From positions 1 through 19,173 of the forward strand of contig JBBQCF010000018.1 in the NCBI GenBank assembly GCA_038318455.1: 19,173 bases of DNA. Reading direction: 5' to 3'. Positions 5,731 through 11,585 of this stretch are shown here, one piece after another. This stretch comes from UBA12068 sp038318455. Its GTDB lineage: Bacteria > Patescibacteriota > Minisyncoccia > Moranbacterales > GWC2-37-73. Within the stretch, counting starts at the first letter, position 1; every line of letters starts with the position of its first letter. The notes under the pieces were generated by a model. That model worked only from the letters and a program-made list of their open reading frames with translations, did no database searches and was not told the origin of the DNA. Both the position numbers and the translations under genes were made by a program.

Positions 5731-5847
5731 CTAGAGGAACATTTTGTCGTGAGGGTGTCAGGCAAAGCAAGAAGCCATGCCAATACGAGTTCGTCCTCTG
5801 GAAAATCAAGCGGTTGGAAACAAATGTTTCTGATCGCTTTTTCTTTT
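5731..5847 (+). ncRNA. Candidate structured non-coding RNA ending in a terminator
   Basis: A non-coding stretch, more GC-rich than its flanks, that folds as nested helices: CTAGAGGA/TCCTCTGG (5731-5738 with 5794-5801), TCGT/ACGA (5747-5750 with 5785-5788) and GGCA/TGCC (5761-5764 with 5778-5781), with conserved-looking single-stranded purine-rich segments between them. A terminator hairpin and T tract follow at 5808-5847. Possible promoter elements are TTGAAA (5694-5699) and TATTAA (5719-5724), with a longer than ideal spacer of 19 nt. It could be a free small RNA of about 115 nt, or a riboswitch-like leader of the DUF378 gene that starts at 5995. I cannot match it to a known family. GTGTCAGG at 5755-5762 recalls SRP RNA, but the GGAA tetraloop stem is absent. 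Confidence 0.45.
5808..5847 (+). terminator. Terminator of the ncRNA candidate
   Basis: A 14-bp stem with three G-T wobbles (5808-5821 with 5826-5839), GAAAC/GTTTC apex, loop AAAT, followed by TTTTCTTTTT. Confidence 0.7.
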
Positions 5848-5994
5848 TGAAAGGATAATCAATTTTGATTGTATAAGATAGTAGGTAAATAATTAGGCAA
5901 TGGTCGATGCTTATGTTTTGTTAAAATAATTAAATTATTACAAAACCTAGTTTAATATTTGTAAATAGTTGCAAATTTAACAGGTTGAAAATGT
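5848..5994 (+). promoter_or_regulatory. AT-rich leader of the DUF378 gene with a bulged hairpin
   Basis: No gene is visible. A 13-bp stem with a 3-nt bulge lies at 5915-5946 (GTTTTGT/ACAAAAC outside, AATAAT/ATTATT inside). It lacks G+C and a T tract, so it is not a terminator. TATAAG near 5873 is a possible -10 box. Confidence 0.3.
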
Positions 5995-6201
5995 ATGAAA
6001 AGTCTACACATGGTGACGTTTATTTTATTAGTTGTTGGCGGTTTGAATTGGTTGGTGCTTGCTCTTTTTGGCTGGGAAATAGGAAGTTTGTTTGGTGGAC
6101 AAATGGCAATTGTTTCAAAGATCATTTATGTTTTAGTTGGTCTCTCTGCAATAAACGAGGTCATTATCCACAAAGGCATTTGCAAGATGTGCAGTAATTA
6201 A
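5995..6201 (+). CDS. DUF378 family small membrane protein
   Basis: A 68-residue, two-helix membrane protein of the DUF378 (YuzA-like) family. The first helix carries the family's characteristic core (FILLVVGGLNWLVLALFGWEIG, about 9-30), and the second (IIYVLVGLSAINEVI, about 43-57) is followed by a short cytoplasmic tail with two cysteines (HKGICKMCSN). Length matches the family (about 70). The role is unknown. ATG 5995 is the only start that keeps the whole first helix; only a weak AGG precedes it. The gene lies after the ncRNA candidate and before a strong terminator, so it is expressed alone or as the downstream gene of that RNA leader. Confidence 0.85.
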   Translation: MKSLHMVTFILLVVGGLNWLVLALFGWEIGSLFGGQMAIVSKIIYVLVGLSAINEVIIHKGICKMCSN

Positions 6202-6225
6202 ATTGAACTAAAATAACTTAAGATT

Positions 6226-6264
6226 ATGCAAGAGTGTCATTTTTTGTCACTCTTGCATTTTTTT
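6226..6264 (+). terminator. Intrinsic terminator after the DUF378 gene
   Basis: ATGCAAGAGTG (6226-6236) pairs with CACTCTTGCAT (6248-6258), followed by a run of T. Confidence 0.85.
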
Positions 6265-6295
6265 GTGCATAGCATTTTTGCTACAGGCATAATCG

Positions 6296-6304
6296 TGCTA
6301 TAAT
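6296..6304 (+). promoter_or_regulatory. Extended -10 promoter of the glycosyltransferase gene
   Basis: TGCTATAAT, an extended consensus -10. Start predicted near 6311, giving a 30-nt leader without a Shine-Dalgarno sequence. Confidence 0.6.
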
Positions 6305-6340
6305 CTCGATATTATTTAATGCTTTTATTTTTCAATATTT

Positions 6341-7282
6341 ATGAAAAAAATATCAATCATTATTCCAGCTTATAATGAGGAAAAAAACATCCCGCTGATC
6401 CATGCTGAACTCGAAAAAGTTTTTGCAAAATTCTCAAGTGAATATGTGTTTGATATCCTTTTTATTGATGATGGGAGTATTGATGGTACTAAAGAGGAAA
6501 TTGAAAAGTTGGCAAAAAATAATAACAACGTTACGACTATTAATTTTTCTAGAAACTTTGGCAAAGAGATTGCCACCACAGCTGGAATCAATAATTGCAT
6601 GGGAGATGCTTGCATTATGATCGATGCTGATTTGCAGCATCCAGTAGAACTTATTCCTGAATTCATTGAAAAATGGGAAAAAGGTGCTGATGTGGTGATT
6701 GGAGTTCGCAGAAACAATATGAGTGATGGAATAATAAAGAAGATTGGTTCAGCAATTTTTTATAGGGTTTTGAATAAAATTGCAGAAGTGAAAGTTATTC
6801 CAAATTCAACTGATTTTAGACTTTTAGATAGGGCTGTTATTGATGAGTTTAATCGTTTCAGTGAAACGCATCGTATGACTAGAGCACTTGTGGATTGGCT
6901 TGGTTTTGAGCGCGAGTTTATTTATTTTGATGCTAATGAGCGTTTGCATGGAAATGCAAGTTATGATTTTTGGAAATTGCTTGGGCTGGCAATGAATAGT
7001 TTTGTGTCACTTAGTCTTTTGCCGCTTAAATTGGCTGGTTATTTGGGGATTATCATAACTCTTATTTCAGGTATTGCAGGTTTTATTATTTTAATCGGTA
7101 AATATTTTTTGCATAATCCTCTGGCTTCAACTTTTTCTGATTCTGAAAACCTTGCAATTATGATTGTTTTTTTGGTGGGAATAATTCTGATGTCTATTGG
7201 TTTGCTAGCATTGTATGTGGCAAATATTCATGAGGAAGTCATCAGAAGGCCCATATATGTTGTCAAAAAAAAGAGATCTTAA
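6341..7282 (+). CDS. Family 2 glycosyltransferase, GtrB/DPM1-like (polyprenyl-phosphate sugar synthase)
   Basis: A 313-residue membrane GT-A glycosyltransferase. Known relatives transfer a sugar from a nucleotide donor to undecaprenyl (or dolichyl) phosphate on the inner membrane face, giving a lipid-linked sugar for wall polymers or glycosylation. Visible motifs: nucleotide-binding start SIIIPAYNEEKNI (5-17), DDGS (43-46), the metal-binding DADLQH (95-100; the usual second Pro is Val here) and the interfacial segment NERLHGNASYDFWKLL (about 199-214). Two C-terminal transmembrane helices (about 231-253 and 271-294) are typical of GtrB. Substrate sugar cannot be told from sequence. ATG 6341 has no Shine-Dalgarno sequence but an extended -10 box lies 37 nt upstream. 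No terminator is obvious before the next promoter at 7354. Confidence 0.9.
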   Translation: MKKISIIIPAYNEEKNIPLIHAELEKVFAKFSSEYVFDILFIDDGSIDGTKEEIEKLAKNNNNVTTINFSRNFGKEIATTAGINNCMGDACIMIDADLQHPVELIPEFIEKWEKGADVVIGVRRNNMSDGIIKKIGSAIFYRVLNKIAEVKVIPNSTDFRLLDRAVIDEFNRFSETHRMTRALVDWLGFEREFIYFDANERLHGNASYDFWKLLGLAMNSFVSLSLLPLKLAGYLGIIITLISGIAGFIILIGKYFLHNPLASTFSDSENLAIMIVFLVGIILMSIGLLALYVANIHEEVIRRPIYVVKKKRS

Positions 7283-7353
7283 TATATCTTGATTTATAAA
7301 GAACAAATTGAAAAATCTAAAAATATTAGTATGTCTTTTTTGAGTTAATTTGA

Positions 7354-7382
7354 TTGACAAAAAATGAGATACATCGTATACT
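7354..7382 (+). promoter_or_regulatory. Promoter of the transglycosylase-like gene at 7470
   Basis: Perfect TTGACA (7354-7359), 17-nt spacer, TATACT (7377-7382). Start predicted near 7389, so the in-frame TTG at 7386 would not be in the mRNA. Confidence 0.7.
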
Positions 7383-7395
7383 AGTTTGCGACACT

Positions 7396-7433
7396 ATGAA
7401 AAAAGGTTCTGTATAGAACTCTTTTTTGTTTTA
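7396..7433 (+). promoter_or_regulatory. Attenuator-like hairpin and six-codon ORF at the transcript 5' end
   Basis: AAAAAAGGTTCT (7399-7410) pairs with AGAAC-TCTTTTTT (7415-7427, one bulged T), loop GTAT, with a T-rich 3' side continuing as GTTTT. It starts about 10 nt after the predicted transcription start. A tiny ORF (ATG 7396, MKKGSV, stop TAG 7414-7416) lies across the hairpin, so a ribosome would disrupt it. Confidence 0.4.
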
Positions 7434-7469
7434 GTCAAAAAAATAAAAATTGCTCGTTTTGTCGATGAG

Positions 7470-8363
7470 ATGAGCAAAGAAATAACTATTAACAATAAAT
7501 ATATTAGTATTGAAAAAAGTTTTTTAAATCAGCGATTTCTGAAGTTGATGTTGCTGGTGGGTGTTTTGTTTTTGTTTGTGCCTAGCGCTCAAGCATCCAA
7601 ATCTCCTTTGCAAAATATGATTAATTTTTCAAAGGAAAAAATAACAAAAACAAAAGAAGTGGTGATTGACAATTCAATTGTGACTACGCAATCTCAAAAT
7701 GATTCAAATTTTGAAGATAATCAAGATTTGATGGATATTATCAGCAAAAAGTCAGGCATTCCAGTGGCGGTTGCTGATCCAGCTGAAATTGAAAAAGCTG
7801 CTCAATTTGCCAGTGAAGCCACGGGTGTTCGTAAGGATTTCATTATGGGACTTCTTGCTGTGGAGTCTGATCTTGGAAGAAATCCAGGAAAATGCACCTA
7901 TCAAGAAGTTGAAGATGGCGCCAGGGTATCCCACCAAAAGGGAAATTTAAGCACAACTGCATGGAATACTTTCAATGAGCGCAGGAAAATAATCAAAGAT
8001 GTTGCCAAGAATCTCGGTTATGATTATGAAAAGTTGAATGTTTCTTGTAATCCTGGTTCTGCATACGCTGGAACTGGCGGTGCGATGGGCATTCCTCAAT
8101 TCATGCCAGATACTTGGATGGAATATAAGGATCGCATTTCTGCTATTGTTGGTAAGAGCAATCCTGATCCATGGGATGAAAAAGATGCAGCTGTTGCAGT
8201 TGCCTTGAAATTGTCTGATGTTTATGGTGTGACTGCGCATAATAGGCTTGCAGAGAGAAATGCTGCCAAGCTATATCTTTCAGGAACAACTTCCTGGAGA
8301 TATGATTGGTATGCTAATCAGATTTTCTATTGGGCTGAAAATTACAAATCCTTGATGGGGTAA
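7470..8363 (+). CDS. Exported lytic transglycosylase-like protein (SLT fold)
   Basis: A 297-residue secreted protein with a C-terminal lysozyme-like, soluble-lytic-transglycosylase domain; relatives cleave peptidoglycan glycan strands between MurNAc and GlcNAc. A hydrophobic export segment lies near 25-42 (LMLLVGVLFLFVPSAQA). The domain covers about 110-297: the candidate catalytic Glu132 is in GLLAVESDLGRN, then GGAMGIPQFMPDTW (about 203-216), PDPWDEKDAAVAVALKL and a C-terminal 'FYWAENYKSL' helix. Two cysteines, C142 and C193, are both kept in the paralogue at 15855 and may form a disulfide outside the cell. ATG 7470 is chosen because the earlier TTG at 7386 lies before the predicted transcription start. 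It is a single-gene unit with a possible attenuator and a strong terminator. Confidence 0.85.
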   Translation: MSKEITINNKYISIEKSFLNQRFLKLMLLVGVLFLFVPSAQASKSPLQNMINFSKEKITKTKEVVIDNSIVTTQSQNDSNFEDNQDLMDIISKKSGIPVAVADPAEIEKAAQFASEATGVRKDFIMGLLAVESDLGRNPGKCTYQEVEDGARVSHQKGNLSTTAWNTFNERRKIIKDVAKNLGYDYEKLNVSCNPGSAYAGTGGAMGIPQFMPDTWMEYKDRISAIVGKSNPDPWDEKDAAVAVALKLSDVYGVTAHNRLAERNAAKLYLSGTTSWRYDWYANQIFYWAENYKSLMG

Positions 8364-8368
8364 TGATC

Positions 8369-8398
8369 ATCAAAAAAGGCCACACGGCCTTTTTTGAT
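8369..8398 (+). terminator. Strong intrinsic terminator after the gene at 7470
   Basis: A 13-bp perfect stem ATCAAAAAAGGCC/GGCCTTTTTTGAT (8369-8381 with 8386-8398), loop ACAC, six T inside the 3' arm. Confidence 0.85.
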
Positions 8399-8428
8399 TT
8401 TCCATATGGCGAAAATGCTTATAAGTTG

Positions 8429-8434
8429 TATACT
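8429..8434 (+). promoter_or_regulatory. -10 box implying a leaderless mRNA for the C39 gene
   Basis: TATACT ends 6 nt before the ATG at 8441, so transcription would begin at or next to the start codon. No -35 is clear. Confidence 0.45.
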
Positions 8435-8440
8435 TAAATT

Positions 8441-9250
8441 ATGAAAAAGATATTTTTTGGAGTATTATTGGTAATCATTTTTGCTACAGGTTTATTTTTT
8501 TGGCGCGCAGATTATTTGTCGAAAAAAAAACAAATCACAATAAATCGAGTGGAAAGTGTTTCAGTGGGGAAAGCTATGGATGACAAAAATGAAACAGTAA
8601 ATGTTTCAAATATTAATAATAGTCAAATCAAAAATGCTGAAACAAAAACAACAAATCAATTAAGACTCATTAGTGTGCCCTTTACCTCGCAAGCGCCATT
8701 TGGCGATTGGAGTGATGAGCGCTTTCAAAATGGTTGTGAGGAAGCCTCGGTTATTATGGCTATGAAATGGGTTAATGGCGAATCATTTTCTTCACCCAAG
8801 GAAGCTAAACAAAAAATTTTTGACATTGCAAGATTTGAAGAAAAAATTTTTGGAAATTTTATTGATGCTTCAGTCGATGATGTGAGTAAAATTTTTTTGC
8901 AATATTATGAATTTGATAATTTTAGCATAAAAAGAAATTTCGTATTGGCCGATATTAAAAGTGAGCTTGCAAAGGGTAATATTGTTATAGTTCCAGCCTA
9001 TGGGCGCGCACTAAAAAATCCTAATTACACTAGTCCTGGGCCAATAACACATATGCTTGTCTTGGTTGGATATAATGAAGAAGCCAAAAAGTTTATCACT
9101 AATGATCCTGGCACCAGAAAAGGTGAGGGTTATGAGTATGATGAAAATATTTTATTTAATGCTATTTGGGATTATCCTAGTGGAAAAGTTCATCCAATGT
9201 CTCCAGCGTCCACCGAGGAAAAGGCTATGATAATCGTTCATCGTGACTAA
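8441..9250 (+). CDS. Membrane-anchored C39-like cysteine protease (Peptidase_C39_2)
   Basis: A 269-residue extracytoplasmic protein. An N-terminal signal anchor (about 4-20) and a low-complexity Asn/Lys linker (about 28-72) precede a papain-like C39_2 domain (about 75-269). The catalytic set is visible: Cys99 in NGCEEASVIMAMKW, His204 in THMLVLVGYN and the Asn/Asp pair 221-222 in FITNDPGTRKGEGYEY; Gln84 in VPFTSQAPFGDW is the likely oxyanion-hole residue. In other bacteria C39 proteases process peptides or act on cell-wall proteins; the substrate here is unknown and no bacteriocin transporter is nearby. The gene starts at ATG 8441 without a Shine-Dalgarno sequence and may be leaderless. Placement just after a transglycosylase-like gene fits a cell-envelope role. 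Confidence 0.87.
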   Translation: MKKIFFGVLLVIIFATGLFFWRADYLSKKKQITINRVESVSVGKAMDDKNETVNVSNINNSQIKNAETKTTNQLRLISVPFTSQAPFGDWSDERFQNGCEEASVIMAMKWVNGESFSSPKEAKQKIFDIARFEEKIFGNFIDASVDDVSKIFLQYYEFDNFSIKRNFVLADIKSELAKGNIVIVPAYGRALKNPNYTSPGPITHMLVLVGYNEEAKKFITNDPGTRKGEGYEYDENILFNAIWDYPSGKVHPMSPASTEEKAMIIVHRD

Positions 9251-9284
9251 AAATTTATATTAAAATGCATAACTTGTGCTATTG

Positions 9285-9293
9285 TGCTATGAT
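9285..9293 (+). promoter_or_regulatory. Extended -10 promoter of the phosphoesterase gene
   Basis: TGCTATGAT, start predicted near 9300. Leader about 29 nt to ATG 9329, or about 4 nt to TTG 9305. Confidence 0.5.
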
Positions 9294-9328
9294 TTAGGGG
9301 TAATTTGAGAAAATTATTATTAATATTT

Positions 9329-10441
9329 ATGCAAAAAATTATACTATTCACTTTTGTATTCATAGGGCTGTTGTTTTCATTCTTGGCTGCTCACTGGCTG
9401 GTCTATATTTTTGCGATTAAATTTTTTAATATAACAAGTTTATTGATTAGGAATATTTTGATTTGGAGTTTGGTTTTTTTGGGTATGAGTTTTTTTATTT
9501 CCACTTTTCTGTCTCATGTGGCTGACAACATTTTTACCCGTGGATATTATTTGGTTAGTGGTTTTTGGATAGGTCTGCTCATCAATCTGCTTTTATTTTT
9601 TGCTTTAGTCTGGATGATCTCAATAATTCCTCAACTCAAGAATATTTTGCCAAATCAGTATATTCTGCCGAGTGTAGCTATTTTTGCAGCTATTATATAT
9701 TCAGTATATGGTGTTTGGAATGCATTTTCTCCAAAAGTCATAAGCATTGATGTGGCTATTGATAACTTGCCAAGAGAATGGGTTGGTAAAAAAATAGTTC
9801 AGATTTCTGATGTGCATTTGGGGCATGTTTATAGAGAAAATTATCTGGCTGACGTTGTTGCAAAAATAAACAATCTTAATCCGGAGGTTGTTGTGATTAC
9901 GGGGGATCTTTTTGATGGCACTGATGGAAGCATAGATTCTTTTTTGTCTATTCTTAATAATATAAAAGTGCCTGTATTTTTTGTTACGGGTAATCACGAA
10001 ACATATTTAGGCTTGGATAAGGTTTATACTGCAATTGCAAAAACAAAAATAATGCCACTGCGTGATAAGCTACAAAACATGAATGGTTTGCAATTTATTG
10101 GCATTGATTATCCGTTGCGAGGAGATGATCGAGATATTTCTAAAATAATTCCAAAAATGGCCGGTTGGGATGACTTTGCTCCGAGCATCCTGCTTATCCA
10201 TGAGCCTCTGCAAATTAAGAATGCTAAAAAGGTTGGAATATCGTTGCAACTTTCTGGACATACTCATAAAGGACAACTTTTTCCTTTTGGCTTCGTTACC
10301 ACACTTGTTTTTGGAGGATATGATTATGGATTTTTTCGTGAAGGTTCATTTGCGATTTATACCTCAAGTGGTCTTGGTGGATGGGGTCCTCCGATGCGAA
10401 CACAGAATCACTCGGAAATTGTTCAGATAACATTGAGATAA
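9329..10441 (+). CDS. Membrane-bound calcineurin-like metallophosphoesterase
   Basis: A 370-residue protein with four hydrophobic segments in its first ~135 residues and a C-terminal calcineurin-like metallophosphoesterase domain. The dinuclear-metal motifs are all present: D161-x-H163 (SDVH), GD193 (ITGDLFD), GN222H223E, H291 (LIHEP) and GH311-T-H313 (SGHTHKGQ). This is the arrangement of the YkuE/YaeI-type enzymes, some of which hydrolyse lipid-linked phosphates such as UDP-diacylglucosamine; the substrate here is unknown. Start choice is uncertain: ATG 9329 gives a 29-nt leader like its neighbours, while a TTG at 9305 (eight residues longer) has AGGGG 4 nt upstream. The MEMO-type gene follows after a 240-nt gap. 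Confidence 0.88.
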   Translation: MQKIILFTFVFIGLLFSFLAAHWLVYIFAIKFFNITSLLIRNILIWSLVFLGMSFFISTFLSHVADNIFTRGYYLVSGFWIGLLINLLLFFALVWMISIIPQLKNILPNQYILPSVAIFAAIIYSVYGVWNAFSPKVISIDVAIDNLPREWVGKKIVQISDVHLGHVYRENYLADVVAKINNLNPEVVVITGDLFDGTDGSIDSFLSILNNIKVPVFFVTGNHETYLGLDKVYTAIAKTKIMPLRDKLQNMNGLQFIGIDYPLRGDDRDISKIIPKMAGWDDFAPSILLIHEPLQIKNAKKVGISLQLSGHTHKGQLFPFGFVTTLVFGGYDYGFFREGSFAIYTSSGLGGWGPPMRTQNHSEIVQITLR

Positions 10442-10681
10442 AAATACAGCAAAATGATGATTCTGTGCCAGATTAAAGTTTTTTTGGAATATTTTTCAAT
10501 GTTATTTGTAATTTATTATTAACAAGTTCAGCACTTATAAAGCAAAGCATATGCCCAGAAGCGAAAATTCAAAGTTTTTGGTTTAATGTCGGAAATGAGC
10601 TTTGAGCACGGATATCTTTTTTGTTGATAATTAATTTTTGAAATTTTTGAGCATAGCTCATTGGAATTTCTACTTCTGGAT
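10442..10681. other. Intergenic gap without recognisable gene
   Basis: About 240 nt of AT-rich sequence. I see no open frame with protein-like composition, no terminator and no good promoter. TTTGAGCA occurs twice (10600, 10646), the second copy inside GAGCATAGCTC, a short dyad about 30 nt before the next gene. Confidence 0.4.
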
Positions 10682-11494
10682 ATGATTGTATTTGCTGCAA
10701 TTATGCCACATCCTCCAGTGAGCATCCCTGGCATTGGCAATATGAATGATTTGAAGTCTCTTACGAAAACACTTGATGCTTTTGAGACTCTTCGAGTTGG
10801 ATTGGAAGCTGCTGATCCCGATACAATAATCGTCATTTCTCCACATGCTCACTTGGAGCCGTATGAATTTGTGATAAATTCAGGAAGTGATTTAAGTGGA
10901 AGCTTGTTGCAATTTGGGCTGGATGAAGTTTATGAATACAAGAATAATATAGAAATAGCTAACAAGATAGACTATGCATGCCTTATGAGTGAATTTCCAG
11001 CTAAATTGCAGGAAGATTTTTTGGATCATGGAACATTAATTCCGCTTTATCATTTGACAAAAAATATCAAACCAAGAATTGTGCAACTTGCCTTTTCTCT
11101 TATGGATTATGAGCGTCATTACCATTATGGAGAGATTATTCAAGGAGTAATTGATAATATTAGCAGTGGAAGGCGATATTCCGATGATGCTAAAAATGAA
11201 AGAGTAGCGGTAATTGCTAGCGGAGATCTTTCACACAGGCTCACTCTTGATTCTCCAGTCAGTTTTTCGCCAAATGCTGAAAATTTTGATCACAGCATTC
11301 TGCGTTTTTTGGGTAGTGATGACATAGTGAGTTTAATGAATATGGAACCAGATATTGTCACTGAAGCTGCTGAATGCGGACTTCGTTCTATTATCATACT
11401 ACTGGGTGTTTTGCATGAAAAAAAATATAAATTTGAATTACTAAGTTACGAAGCTCCTTTTGGAATTGGATATCTAACAGCCAGATTATTGTAA
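10682..11494 (+). CDS. LigB/MEMO-type class III extradiol dioxygenase-like protein
   Basis: A 270-residue cytoplasmic protein of the LigB superfamily, which holds extradiol ring-cleaving dioxygenases and the MEMO proteins of the AmmeMemoRadiSam system. Features: IMPHPPVSIPGIG at the N-terminus (H10), SPHAHLEP (H55, H57), DHGTLIPLYHL (about 115-125) and SGDLSHRL (about 180-187), which together place His and Asp/Glu residues for a metal site as in the family. Ring-cleavage activity is not implied; many MEMO-like members have no known reaction. The usual partners (an AMMECR1-domain protein and a radical SAM protein) are not in the window. Start ATG 10682 gives a normal family N-terminus; a TTG at 10661 would add seven residues. 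Confidence 0.8.
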   Translation: MIVFAAIMPHPPVSIPGIGNMNDLKSLTKTLDAFETLRVGLEAADPDTIIVISPHAHLEPYEFVINSGSDLSGSLLQFGLDEVYEYKNNIEIANKIDYACLMSEFPAKLQEDFLDHGTLIPLYHLTKNIKPRIVQLAFSLMDYERHYHYGEIIQGVIDNISSGRRYSDDAKNERVAVIASGDLSHRLTLDSPVSFSPNAENFDHSILRFLGSDDIVSLMNMEPDIVTEAAECGLRSIIILLGVLHEKKYKFELLSYEAPFGIGYLTARLL

Positions 11495-11540
11495 TTTAAT
11501 TTTTTTGAAATATTAATTAGAAAAAATAAATTATTTGGTA

Positions 11541-11565
11541 TATAATGAGATAAGCATGGCTTATC
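11541..11565 (+). promoter_or_regulatory. -10 box and a small hairpin around an ATG, before the ATPase gene
   Basis: TATAAT at 11541-11546 predicts a start near 11553. GATAAGC (11549-11555) and GCTTATC (11559-11565) form a 7-bp dyad with an in-frame ATG (11556) as its 3-nt loop. If the RNA begins at 11553, only part of the stem is transcribed and the ATG at 11556 is nearly leaderless. Confidence 0.4.
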
Positions 11566-11585
11566 TTTTTAATGTTTTTAAACAA

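Noticed and set aside
5755..5785. SRP (4.5S-like) RNA domain IV, because of GTGTCAGG and a following AAGC
   Set aside because: The near-universal GGAA tetraloop and its short stem are absent and the facing strand does not match, so the resemblance is partial.
5785..5801. tRNA T-arm (GTTCG in a short stem)
   Set aside because: No acceptor, D or anticodon arm can be fitted around it.
7386..7469. Longer N-terminus for the transglycosylase-like protein from TTG 7386
   Set aside because: The predicted transcription start is near 7389, and the extension adds a basic segment before the export signal without a ribosome-binding site.
10528..10836. Reverse-strand gene before the LigB/MEMO gene
   Set aside because: It mostly lies opposite the conserved N-terminus of the LigB-type protein and has no ribosome-binding site or recognisable domain.
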